A program made the translations under genes and the position numbers. A DNA stretch of 64,000 nt from Phragmites australis (taxonomy: Eukaryota > Streptophyta > Magnoliopsida > Poales > Poaceae): assembly GCF_958298935.1 (NCBI RefSeq), contig NC_084941.1, positions 19,070,001 to 19,134,000 of the forward strand, read 5' to 3'. The notes beneath the pieces were generated by a model. The model was not told where the DNA came from. It was given only the letters and a program-made list of their open reading frames with translations, and ran no database searches. Below are positions 10,080 through 21,141 of this stretch, in pieces. Position 1 is the first letter of the stretch. Each line of letters starts with the position of its first letter.

Positions 10080-12721
10080 CCTACAATAAAAGGCGAGTAA
10101 TGTTAAATGAGGATGATAAAATGATGCTAAGGTATAGCGAAGAGTTGCTTACTTTTTGGCGGTTGTTCTCTGCCTCCCGAAGGGCGAGGGTATGCCCATG
10201 TCCGCACCAGTAGTTGTTGGTGAAGGCTTTGGTGGAGGCCTTTGATGCCTTCGATACCACCCTGATGGACATGTTCGACAGATAGCATAACGAAGGGCTC
10301 AAGTGCCTTGTGATGGTCACGGCCTGTCAACTCCAAGGATTGGATAAGGCTTCAACCTGAAATCATGGTGCGGAAATCACCATACAGGTGAGCTTCTTGC
10401 TGAAGACTTCCAGTCAATATAGTGATCCACCCAAGAAGGTTGTCCAAATCAACTTGGTCGAGGGTGGGAGGCACGGCCAAAGCACCTAGGTCTTCAAGAG
10501 TTTGGCAAATAGCTTTGCTGGCCTTAACCACATTCGGCTCCAGAACATGTACCCTCTCCAGAATGGCATCGCAAGCAAATTGCTTCACCCGCACAATGCT
10601 TCATTTAGGCATTGGTTTTCAGCTTTCTCGGTGTCATAGAGGGCCTAAAGTTCTGATATGTTCGCTTCAGACACCTCTGTGCATTGGCGAAGGGTGATCA
10701 CTTCTTGCTCTAGTTCTTGCGTACTCGAACAAAGGGTGTCCACCTATTTTTCAAGTTGTTAAGACCTCATAACGACATCCTTTGCCCACCGGAGAAATTC
10801 TTTCTACTTGGCCTCAGCCTTTTCATATCTTTGGAGCAGTAGGACCCTAATTGCCTCTACCCCTTTGGCGTAAGCTTCAGATTTTCCGCGTGTTTATGTA
10901 GAGCACATGAGAGAAGCATACTTTGTAACAAGCATAAAACATTATAAGAACGATAATGCAAAGGGGAGCTTGATAATAATCAAGACAACCTTTGCAGTCA
11001 AGACGTCGAAGGCATTAATCTGGTCGACAACAGGCTTCCTCACCAGTGGTATCTTGAGCTCTGGGAGGATGAAGCTGTAAATATGTTCTTCATGTCCTTC
11101 ACCTCTCTGGCGCTTGGCTCAAACGAAGTCACTCGTAGTGGTTCGGCATTGATGATTATGGCATCGCGTGAGGTGCCCATTGACATTAGTTTTTTTGCCA
11201 CCACCAAGGCATGGATATGGTGAAGCATCCCCCAATATTCGGTTTTCACAGTCTATTGACTTTTGGAGTTGGAGTGTGAGTTAGATGAGCTAGATGCCTC
11301 AAATCTGGCGTCATCAGAGCCGACCTCTTCACCCCTGTTGTCGTGCTGAAGCATTGTCTCGTCTGTAGTTGCTTCAATGTTGAAACGTAGTTCTGGCAGT
11401 GTTTTGTCATCTTCGCCGCTCTCACTGAAGAGAGGAGTAACAGTAATCGGCACGGCTGGTGCGATGCATTTTGAAGAGACGGACACCTCCATCATGAACT
11501 TCCGTGACACCTATCGAAGTGGCGTTGCTAGTATGGCTTGGGGACCCCTGAGATCCTCATCATCCTTTGCATCACTGATGAGGTCCTCACCATGGCATGC
11601 AACCTTCTCTGAACTCCAATTTTTTGCCTTTTCTCCCACAGACCGGAGGGTCCCCACGGGACGAAGGGTCCCCATCCTTCCCTTTCCTCTAGCATCATCC
11701 GCTTCTTCAGCAACTCTAGTCGATGGACCGGTGACCTTTGGTCTGTCTTCGTAAGTGAGGCTTTGGAGCTTGAAAATTTGATTGACCCGACGACCGAGGG
11801 CCTATTCATTTGGCCTTCGGCTACAATGAATTTACCAAGAAGGAGATGGGTTCTCACAGCTGTTTTAAGACAAAACATAAAAAAAACATAAGAAAAAGTA
11901 AAAAATCAAAGGATGATGGAATTTAAACCAAGGTTTATACCTGGTTTTTCCATAAATTCAAATTGTGGGCTGTAGAGTCATCTGGCCCATTCAGCCCAAA
12001 GGACGGAATGATCCACCCTTCGCTAAGTGGCCAGACGCCTATGGTTAAGAACTCCTCGGAGAGGTCATGAGTGCTCAAGTGCTTCGAACACCTCATAAAA
12101 TCATCGAAGGCCGCCCATTAGGGATACCTTGTCACCACGTTTGGGGCACGGGTACCCTTGACTCTAGACACTTTGACACAAGGAAGCCCTTCTTATATAC
12201 TTTATGGTAGAACCACCAATGTGTCCAGTCCTTTGGCCATTTATTCTTGTAAGCCACGACAGGTGTGGCCAAATCCCCTCAGTAAGTGAAGTTCACGCAG
12301 CCGTAGTGGGCTTCGCACTGCATGTTGTCAACGAAGACCGGCTTCAGCTGGTGATAGAGCCGGTGGACATCAAGTAAAGCTCTGGCTGAGGCCTTAGCTT
12401 CTTCAAACCTTGCCGCCCAGGCGAAAAGGCTGAGCTGAACAATGGCGTTCAGCGTCAGTTGATGGAGAAAAACCTCAAACATTTTAAGGACCTTCGCCAT
12501 AATCTCATCATAGGGTAGGTGAATGCCAGCTCTGAAGTAGTCCATGAAGACAATTGCTTCGTAATCTTTTGGCATCGAAATCTCCTGGTCCTTCAGAAGC
12601 CTAAGCTTCGATAAGTCCCTTACGAGGCCCTATTTCTTTAGACCGTACAGGACACCTTCGTTTACTTTCGATCTCCTGATCCAATAAACCTTCAGCTTGG
12701 CATGTTTGCCTTTCGAAGCCA
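10080..12721 (-). pseudogene. Antisense accessory gene of the Tat-like element (PF04195-like protein)
   Basis: From the ATG at 12721 the minus strand reads MASKGKHAKLKVYWIRRSKV, has one in-frame TAG after YGLKK, then continues through MPKDYEAIVFMDYFRAGIHL, VFLHQLTLNAIVQLSLFAWA and YHQLKPVFVDNMQCEAHYG before a stop at about 12279. The pattern (F.aGl.lP..., hqL.pNai) matches PF04195 proteins. Further pieces, 11878-11528, 11249-11040 and 10594-10352, are probably later exons and a helical or coiled-coil tail, in shifted frames with stops. A TATA box (CTATATATATTTC on the minus strand, around 12849-12860) lies about 130 bp upstream of the ATG. The in-frame stops show the gene is decayed. Its molecular function is unknown to me. 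Confidence 0.6.
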
Positions 12722-12848
12722 TCGATTAAAGTTGCTTTGGGTTCCACGCGAAGGGTTGTGAAGAATTGCGCGTAGCTTTGTGCAGAGCGTACGAAGCTAT
12801 GCGTGCAGGTTTGAAGGCAATGAGTATGGAAAAAATAACCGCGGGGTG

Positions 12849-12862
12849 AAATATATATAGCG
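12849..12862 (-). promoter_or_regulatory. TATA box of the antisense Tat gene
   Basis: On the minus strand the sequence reads GCGCTATATATATTTCACCC, about 130 bp before the first ATG of the PF04195-like frame. Confidence 0.45.
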
Positions 12863-13145
12863 CTAGAAACAGAGGGTAGTTGAAAAGACATGCATTGAGA
12901 ACTGAACCATCTCTGTAATGGCAGTTAAGACAAAATAATCGAAATCGATGCCTCAAGGATCCATCTCCCCAGAGAAATTGTTATTAATAGAAATTTAGAC
13001 CCTCCTAGTGAGCGAGGGGGGCTCTTTTGCCGAAGGTAAATCATGGTGTGAGTCCTTCAACGGGCTAAAGGGGATGACGTTTGGTGATACCATCTAGATC
13101 ATGGGTTTGACCCATCGAAGAGGAGCCTTGCCCATTGGGGACTGT

Positions 13146-13781
13146 TGTTGGGGAATGGTCCCACGGACCGCCTTTAGATGTTGGGTCAAAGACATCTGCG
13201 GCCACTATTTACTAATGCTTATAGTTATCGTGGATCTGTAATGATGCCGGAATCCTTCGACACCCCGAAGGATACCCTTCGGATACTTGGTGCCGTAGGA
13301 GCGTTTCCAGCAGCCAGAGTTGGCGAATCTTGTGTCCAGCCTTCAAAGGTGAACCGAAGGCCTTCACTCGGCATCGCTTGGGAATCAGCTAGAGGGCTAC
13401 CAAAGGTGTTAGTGCAGACGAAGCTTTCGTCGGACCTTCGGAGGCCAGCCAAAGACCTTTGCTTGGCATCACGAGGGGCCGACCGAAGGGATGCCGAAGG
13501 TGCTATAGGGCGTGGACCTTCGGGAGTCCAAGCGAAGGGAGGACCGTGGCTAATAGCCAGGGACAATGAAGGGCATGGTTGTAAATAAGCAGGTTGTACT
13601 TAGGATATTACCAGATTACCCATGGATATGCCAAGAATATGGTAGTTAGAGGAGTAATGTCGTGAACTATAATAGAGAATGGTAGGGTATGACCTGCAAA
13701 TAGAGTGATACTGTAACAAAAAAGACAAGCGGTATTAATATCCGTGCATAGTTCCCCACTTTGTGCGTTTTTCACCTAACA
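13146..13781 (+). repeat. 3' LTR of the Tat-like element
   Basis: A segment of about 636 bp with TG...CA ends (TGTTGGGG...CCTAACA). It is rich in CCTTCGG/GAAGG motifs like the rest of the element. The plus- and minus-strand ORFs within it (13178-13588) are shadows of composition. No second copy exists in the window to confirm the ends. Confidence 0.55.
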
Positions 13782-13839
13782 TATGGATCACCTTGGGGTT
13801 CCGAAGGCCCATCACTTTGTTCGGTTACTCAAGTTTCCA

Positions 13840-14010
13840 ACAGTACCTTGCTGGCAATGCGAACACCACCTTCAATGGCAGCGCCTCCTGCTCCACCGTC
13901 GCCGACCACCCAGCCGCTGAAGCCACGATCTTGGCCTCCAGTGGCGGGCGCACCCATACCCACTCCGCGCCGACGAGCAGTATGGCAAGTGATAAGCAAT
14001 GGGACAAGGA
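13840..14010 (-). pseudogene. Possible exon-1 remnant of the second GH95 gene
   Basis: The minus strand reads ALPLKVVFALPA, close to ERPLKVVFGSPA in exon 1 of the GH95 gene at 2483-2300. The surrounding bases also align (GAACACCACCTTCAATGGCAG against AAACACCACCTTCAGCGGCC on the plus strand). Similarity stops within about 60 bp of the Tat-like LTR end. With the 3' exons at 3687-4772 it may be the other end of one tandem copy, pried apart by about 9 kb of transposon insertions. The match is short, so confidence is limited. Confidence 0.4.
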
Positions 14011-14050
14011 GCTGGATGGAGTGTTGCCAACTGTCCCTGTGACCCTGTGA

Positions 14051-14812
14051 GCTGCGTGCACGGGACGATGGGGTAAAATTGCAGAAAATCCCTCACACAA
14101 AAAGGTTTTCCATTTCTCATTGCGCATTTGGACGCAAACTACCCAAATTTCTCGCCTTTGCGTCTACCTTAAATCGATATCCATAAATTGTGTGTTGTGA
14201 CGTTCCAGTGCACAGCTTTAGTACCCTTTTATGTGGAGTGAGGATGAAAACATAATTGGGTCAGTACGAGTGTGTGGTTTATTTACTTGGTGTTTATATA
14301 AGCCTAAGCTAATTTAAACCCTGAGACGTTAGAGGTATAGTTGAAGGACAGTGAACGTGTCGATGTACGGATCAGGATGGATCAGGGATGAGTTTTACGT
14401 AGTAGGCCCCTGACACAATGGCATGTGCAATGCTAAAAGAAAGCTTGCGCATGTGTGGACGAGGGGCTGCTATAGGAGTTGAATCTGCAACGACCTATAT
14501 ATGAGTCTGGAAATGCGCCGCTATCATATTTCTGTCGTTATTGCACTAGATTATAGGGGTGTACAAATCTTGGGATGGAGATCAGGTTTAGAGCCGAGGA
14601 CGAAGCGTGGTAGCGACTGGTGGGGACTACGATACAGAGTGTGTATGAGTAAACGAAACGGAGATTTGAATTTGGACAACTTTATAAGCATGGGGAGATG
14701 AATCGTGCCGGTTGCGGTTTGAACCCTAGCACATGCTCGTGTTTGGTGGCATAAGGCGATAACTGGCAGGGCAATCGGGATCGTTCAAAGCAGACATAAC
14801 TATGTGTCAGTT
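14051..14812. other. Intergenic, nothing recognised
   Basis: Unique-looking sequence. Short open frames exist on both strands without recognisable products or terminal repeats. Confidence 0.3.
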
Positions 14813-15226
14813 TGGCTGGAGGCGGCATCCGGGCTTGGTTGGGCCGAGGTGGAGTGCGGTCAAACGAGAATTGAGCACGAACTGATTTGGTCCGGCTAAG
14901 GCCCAATGAAGAGCGATAGAAAGGCCATGAATGGAATTCGCATATCTGACCCACAATGGCTCAAGATCTTGAATTCCTTTTTCACAATTTATTTATCACC
15001 GAATCATACATATAACAAATGGCTGGAGGCGGCATCCGGGCTTGGTTGGGCCGAGGTGGAGTGCGGTCAAACGAGAATTGAGCACGAACTGATTTGGTCC
15101 GGCTAAGGCCCAATGAAGAGCGATAGAAAGGCCATGAATGGAATTCGCATATCTGACCCACAATGGCTCAAGATCTTGAATTCCTTTTTCACAATTTATT
15201 TATCACCGAATCATACGTATAACAAA
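14813..15226. repeat. Recent 207-bp tandem duplication
   Basis: The block starting TGGCTGGAGGCGGCATCCGG at 14813 is repeated from 15020 with a period of 207 bp. I notice a single difference (CATACATATAA against CATACGTATAA near the end). There is no coding content. Confidence 0.95.
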
Positions 15227-15829
15227 TAAACTAAAAGTAAACCAAAAATATCCGCAGATGTGTTTTAGAACATTCTAAACCCATATGAATCATTTAAAAT
15301 CTGTGATTAAGTTTTCATTAACCACATGAAATATTTGGATGGAAAATGTTTTCTTAACAAAAACAAAAATAATAGTTTCGGATAACATGTTGCACCGTGG
15401 ATTCGTTGTTCTCTTTTATCTGTTGAACTCAAATGCAACATGACCAGTTGACCGCATGCTCTACTGTTTCTCATCCTACCTCATTGACTTTATTTTTTCG
15501 TCTGCTAGACTACCTATCTTCAATCTCAGTGACCAAGGAACCAAGATATGTGGCAGACACACCATGCAAATAAGGCAAGGGCATTTTAGTTGTTGTAGTT
15601 TTATTTCTCATCGGACCTTGTATAATAATACTTTTCCACTCCTACAACATGAAATAGAAAATAACCGTTGGATTAGTACGTTCGACCACACGGCACCCAA
15701 ATTTCCAAATGATCAGCTTCATATATGCACTGTTTCAAATATATCATCAACTTCATTATTCCAATTTATTAGGTGGCTGTCCCATGCATAATAAGGGCCT
15801 ATGTCTCCTTAGAATCTTGATTCCAACAT
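15227..15829. other. AT-rich intergenic stretch, nothing recognised
   Basis: No host gene, RNA gene or element terminus is recognised. The longest open frame (15456-15791, plus) has no similarity I can name. Confidence 0.3.
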
Positions 15830-15834
15830 AGCCA

Positions 15835-16290
15835 GAATAGGAATTTGAAACCACTTTGGGTCTTTGGAAACGGTTCCAAGATATCCAAGCCTCAAACAGA
15901 GAAAGATCAAGAAAGAAATTATTTGTAGAGATTGGGCTAGTCGAGTGTTTTGCCTTCCGAAAAATTGGCTATTTTTCACACTTTTTTACCAGCTCAGAAG
16001 CATTCTAGAGGGCATTCGGCCAAAAGAAAGAATTCTTGGCGGAAAACCTTTTTGATCAAGGTGCGATAAGACCCATGATTACCACACGTGCCTCCATGGA
16101 TATCGTGCAATATCTTATTGTCCTCTTCTTGAGTAATGCATTTCATCAAGATTCCGTTACTCCCCTTTCGGTAGATCTTATCATCTACCAAAGCATATAA
16201 CTTGGACTTACAAGTAATTTTCTCTATAGATGCATCATCGCCAGGGATCTCTTGACATTTAAGATAGACTCGGATGGAGTCATCCAAGTT
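15835..16290 (-). pseudogene. Integrase N-terminal part of the gypsy element
   Basis: The zinc-binding (H2C2) region reads LYALVDDKIYRKGSNGILMK and HGGTCGNHGSYRTL at 16287-16010. A frame change follows, after which the minus strand gives FWPNAL, NASELVKKCEK and LDILEPFPK, the usual run-in to the integrase core. It ends before the first catalytic Asp. Confidence 0.8.
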
Positions 16291-16299
16291 AGTTCACAT

Positions 16300-17940
16300 T
16301 TGAGTAGTGTAGCTACCCTGTCTTCAGATCTTGCCTCGCTAACGTGACCAGACTGCTAGCTGAGTTGGACAACATCTGCACTCGAGACTATCGAGACAGA
16401 TGGTTTAAACAGTTTTTCAACAAAGACTCCCACATGTGCTAGAGAACGGGATGAAGCGAGCCTAGCGAGTTCATCAGCGATGGAGTTGTCACCTTTTCAG
16501 ATGTGCATGACCTCCAAACCTTTGAACCACTGCTCGAGCTTTCGTACCTCATTCAGATAAGCTGTCATGTTGTCGTCTAAGCATTGTACTCCTTTTGCAC
16601 TTGGTTTATGACTAGCTGTGAGTCCCCTTTTATAATTAGTCGCCTGACTCCAAGCGATATAGCTATACGGAGCCCTTTTACCAGTCTTTCATATTCTGTA
16701 ATATTGTTGGGAGCTTTAAATTCTAATTGAATGGTGTACCTAATTTCATCGCCCGTTGGAGATTTGAGTACGATGCCAGCCCCGAGACTTGAAGCATAAG
16801 TGATCCATCAAAGAAGAACGTCTAGTGGTCCTCGACCATGCTTGGCTTGATTTCCTCAACATTTGTCCACTCGACGATGAATTATGCTAATATTCCTGAG
16901 TTGATGCTCGTACGCGGTGTGTAGCACACATCGAACTCGTTGAGCTCGACCGCCCATTGCACGATTCATCTAGTAGCCTCCGTATTGCGTATAACATCCT
17001 TCAATGGATATGTCATCACAATAGTGACCTTGTGTGCTTGGAAATAATATCGTAGCTTCCGGGAAGTCATTAAGACTGCATACAACAACTTCTACACTTG
17101 CGGGCATCGTAGCTTAGCATCATGTATGACTTCGCTTACGTAGTAAACTAGCTTCTGGATCATGGCCTTCTTCTCGGGGCATTCCCATTTTTTTGTTATG
17201 CGGGGTTAGAATTAACGGAAATGATAAATACCTTTTTAAGTCTTGAAAAGCCTTCTCCACCTCTTCCGTCCACTTAAACCGGTCGTTCTTGTTCAGCAAC
17301 TTGAAGAAAGGTGTCCCTCGCTCGCCCATCTTGGAGATGAATCGACTAAGGGCCGTTATACACCCCGTCAGCTTTTGAACCTCCTTTAGTGTTCGAGGTG
17401 ACCGCATCTGATCGAGAGCCTCAATTTTGCTCGGATTGGCCTCAATGCTATGATTTTACACTAGGAAATAGAGAAGCTTACTGGATGGGACACCGAAGGT
17501 GCACTTCTGGGGTTAAGCATCATACGATACTTCATGAGGTTGTCGATTGTTTCCTGAAGGTTGACAATCATTGCCTCTTGGGTTCTTGACTTGACTATGA
17601 TATCATCGACATAAGCTTTAATGTTGCGCCCGATTTGGGGCTGTAAACAATTCTGGATACACTGATGATAAGTAGCACCAACACTCTTTAAACCAAAAGA
17701 CATCTTTACATAGCAAAATACACCAAAAACAGTAATAAAAGCAGTTTTCTCTTCATCCTCTATCCTTATGATAATTTAGTGATACACCGAATATGCATCT
17801 AGAAAACACAATAATTAACAACTTGTCGTAGAGTCGACAATATGGTCGATGCGAGGAAGAGGAACATGATCCTTAGGAAAAGCTTTGTTGAGGTCGGTGA
17901 AGTCGATGCACATTGTCCACTTGCCATTGGCTTTCTTTAA
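16300..17940 (-). pseudogene. Reverse transcriptase C-terminal part and RNase H of the gypsy element
   Basis: Recognisable pieces, N to C on the minus strand, are KKANGKWTMCIDFTDLNKAF with PRIDHIVDST (18027-17815), PFGL-type MSFGLKSVGATYHQCIQN with the catalytic AYVDDIIVKSR (17703-17461), LTGCITALSRFISKMGERG (17407-17120) and the RNase H motif GVRRLIIKGDSQLVINQVQK at about 16700-16600. Each piece is separated by stops or frame changes. Confidence 0.85.
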
Positions 17941-17944
17941 AAGG

Positions 17945-19610
17945 TGAAGGGAATCAAGGACGTTCTCAGAGGGGGGGGGGGAGGGGTGAATTAGGACACT
18001 TAAAACTATTGGCTCCAAAGCTTTCACAAGATAAACCTATCTCAATTTCTATTTAAATGTGCTCTAGGCTTATCTAGTGTGTCTACTCTACTGCTTAAGA
18101 GAACTGCAAGGTAAATTGCAAGTAAGTAAATGCGGAAATGTAAATGAGGTAGATACACAAACTCGGCACGAGGGATTTTTATCCCGTGGTATCGGTGGCA
18201 CACAAGCCACCCCCAGTCCACGTTGGAGCTCCACAAAGGATATGCTCCCGATCGCCAAGTCTATTTCAATCATGGCTCCTGAGATACCAAGTCACTAAGA
18301 CAAGGCCTTAAGCATGATAAGCCACCAAACCACCAAGGCGAGGTCTCACCACTAACCTCTCTTCCGGTCACTTGTACACCATCTTCACTTCGGAGCTTTA
18401 GTCACAAAGACAAGGGCCTCCATGTCCCCGCACAATCCTCTTGTCGCCTCTCCACACCAAGTCAGAGGGTCAACAATTTACCAGCGAGTCACAAAGACTC
18501 CAAGGCATCGGTGTACCTCTCGGTACACTTTTGGATCACTCCTTGATCCACACTCTAGGTTGTAGCACCTAGCAACACTTCTCTCTAGGCCTATAAGCAC
18601 TAATCACTCACTAATGGTGTTCTTAATCACCTTGGATGAACACTTTATGCTCTTGGATGGCTTGGATATCTTCTTAGGTGTATAAGGGTTTTTCTGAACT
18701 CTATTCAAATGAATGAGTTGGGGGGGGGTATTTATAGCCTCAACCCTGCGGACTAGCCATTATCCCAACGGCTCACATATTCTATGAACACCAGATGATC
18801 TGGCGTTAACAGAGGTACAAGCACCGGACCATCTGGTGTGTACATTCGAGGAAACTAGCCATTTGAACTCCACTCATATTTTTTCTAAACACCGGATTGC
18901 CCGGTGTAACCATCAATCCATCACCAGACTATCCAATGAGTACACTTGAGCCAGACCGCGCCAAACTTCTTCTCTGCACAAAATACTCCAGTGTGCACTG
19001 TCTTCATCACCGCATATTCCGGTGTGTAGAACTTCTTCTTTTCTGGGTTTTTCACACACTCTATTAAATGCTCTAGTGAAGCCTCCGTGTGTGAATCACT
19101 TCATCACCGTACTATCTAGTGAGTTATAGTCTTCTGCACCGTGACACAAGTCACAAAATGCTTCGGTGTGATATCCATCTCATCACCGGATCATTCGATG
19201 CCTTATAATTCATTTCCTCCGAAAAAACCAAACTTCTATTAAATAGTCCTGTGTGCATCTCTTCTGATCGCCGGACCTTCCGGTGAGTGCAATCCACTCT
19301 GACCCCTTCTGACAGAATTGCTCTGACGTGTATATTACTTATCACCGGATCATCTGGTGAGGCAAACTGCCTCTGGACATAATGCTCCGGTGAGTGCAAT
19401 TCTTCTAGCGCTGGACCTTCCGGTGAGAACAATTTCTCTTAGATTTTTTCCAATTCAATCAAACTTTATCCCGGTTGCGGTGGCTTCTTGATGTATTGCA
19501 TCGATGAGACCTACTAACATATATTATTGACAAACATGTTAGTCCCAATAACTATGTTGTCATTAATCACAAAAATCACAATCATTGCCTAATAGGGCTA
19601 TTTCGCTACA
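17945..19610 (-). repeat. 3' LTR of the gag-only element
   Basis: 1666 bp, matching 22887-24543 with scattered substitutions and small indels. It contains a G-tract expansion (11 Gs at about 17971) absent from the other LTR and an array of about ten degenerate CACCGGA...TCCGGTG palindromes at 18780-19430. Confidence 0.92.
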
Positions 19611-21141
19611 ATCTCCCCTTTTTGGTGATTGATGACAATACAACTAAAGCAAGAGGCAAATGATACCAATTTAGACCAATTAAGAGAATACATGATTTGA
19701 AAAGTTCATAAGACCATACCTCTTTGCTTGGATGCATGATAAGAACAAATTATGATACTAATTGTAAGGCAATCATGTTTTTACCAATTCATATCTCCTG
19801 TTTTTACTACAATCTCCCCTCTTTTTATATCTCCCTTGATCGATCCATGCAAGAGCTTCTTCATCTCCTCTATCAACTGAAGATGCATTCCCCTTTGTCA
19901 ACAATGTACTTGAGATAGTTCTTGCATCTTGCTTTTCTCTTGTATCTTGCTTTGGTCTCAAAATTCTCCCCCTTTGTCAACAATCTCAAAAAGGCTACAA
20001 ACTCATGTTGAGATCAAGGGAAAAACATTAGAGCATTTTGGGAGAGAGCTTCATAAGCTATGATACATGAGGTATTGATACCATATGAAAAGATATACCA
20101 ATTGAAAGAATAGAAGGCATTGATACCCATTACAAAAGAGAAACAAGGATCACAAATCATGAAGCTCACATGATATAATATAAACTCCCCCTATATGTGT
20201 GCATTCATATGATGAGAGTAAAACATATGCATAACTAGACAATGTAACAAGATAGGAAGTTTAAGACATATCATGCATGGAGGTAGCTTAAATGTAGAAA
20301 ATGAATTAACAATGATACCAATTGAATCTTTTAAGCATTGCATACCTTCGGGGACTTGTTGATCACTTTATGAGACTACAAAAGATATCACTTAAAACAC
20401 ATGTTAGTCTTAAAATCATAACCCATAAGATATACTCCCCCTAAAAGTACGCATACAAGTGTTGAATACTTGTAAGAGATATGCACTTGTTTATCCTATA
20501 GATTGATCATGGCACATAAGGAATACTAATTAAAGAGCTAGTAATTACCAAATGAAGGACTATTGCCATGAAAGAAATCTATAACTAATAAACCATGTAG
20601 GTTGCTCATAGATAAGAACGAAATACAAGCAACCTACCATATGAGACTTATATTAGGCATTGCAATAAATTGAAATAAGCACATGTAATCCTTGACAAGG
20701 CAAAAATACCAATTGAAAATATTTTATATCTAGTACCTTTCACCTTTGTATGGGGATTTGGGTATATGATGATCATGATCTTCATCAATACGTCCAATCT
20801 TGTACACTTGGCTTTTTGCTTGAATTTTCACTTAATCTTGTGTGCCAAGTCTCCAAATCCCCGAAGACCTGTGGACTTTAAGTCTTCTTTGGAACTCAAA
20901 TTGATTGGGGTCATTTCATGTTGGTGATGACTTGCTTGGGCACCTAAACAGGTTGGATCCACCCCCGGTCTTTTCTTCCATCCATATATGCAACCACTTC
21001 GCCATTGTTCTTCTTCTTGAGCTTGTAGTGGTTGCTCTTAATCTTGTTCTTGTAGTTGGGTTTGGTGTAGATGTTGGAGGTCTTTTTGGAGAGATTCATG
21101 ATCTTTTTCTTCTTCTTGGTCTTCTTCTTGACTTGCTTGCA
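19611..21141 (-). other. Non-coding 3' interior of the gag-only element
   Basis: AT-rich sequence without pol domains. It starts with the polypurine tract and holds three exact copies of ATACCAATTGAA (20095, 20315, 20706). The same 12-mer spans the LTR-PBS junction at 22880-22891. Confidence 0.6.

Larger units (their letters stand above)
8966..13781 (+). mobile_element. 3' part of a Tat-like Ty3/gypsy element (truncated)
   Basis: The right boundary is an LTR-like segment at 13146-13781 beginning TGTTGGGGAATGG and ending CACCTAACA, preceded by a G-rich tract (CATTGGGGAC) suitable as a polypurine tract. The interior contains no pol. It carries a long minus-strand gene (about 10080-12721) encoding a protein of the PF04195 'putative gypsy type transposon' kind. 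In published Tat-lineage elements (for example Grande and RIRE2) such genes lie antisense between pol and the 3' LTR. The orientation call rests on that analogy and on the polypurine tract. The element's gag-pol and 5' LTR are absent. Confidence 0.6.

Noticed and set aside
13178..13588. 136-codon plus-strand and 113-codon minus-strand frames
   Set aside because: They overlap each other inside the Tat-like LTR and are made of CCTTCGG/GAAGG repeats.
18780..19430. CRISPR-like array because of regularly spaced palindromes
   Set aside because: The genome is a plant, the units are degenerate, the spacers are homologous between the two LTRs, and no cas gene exists.
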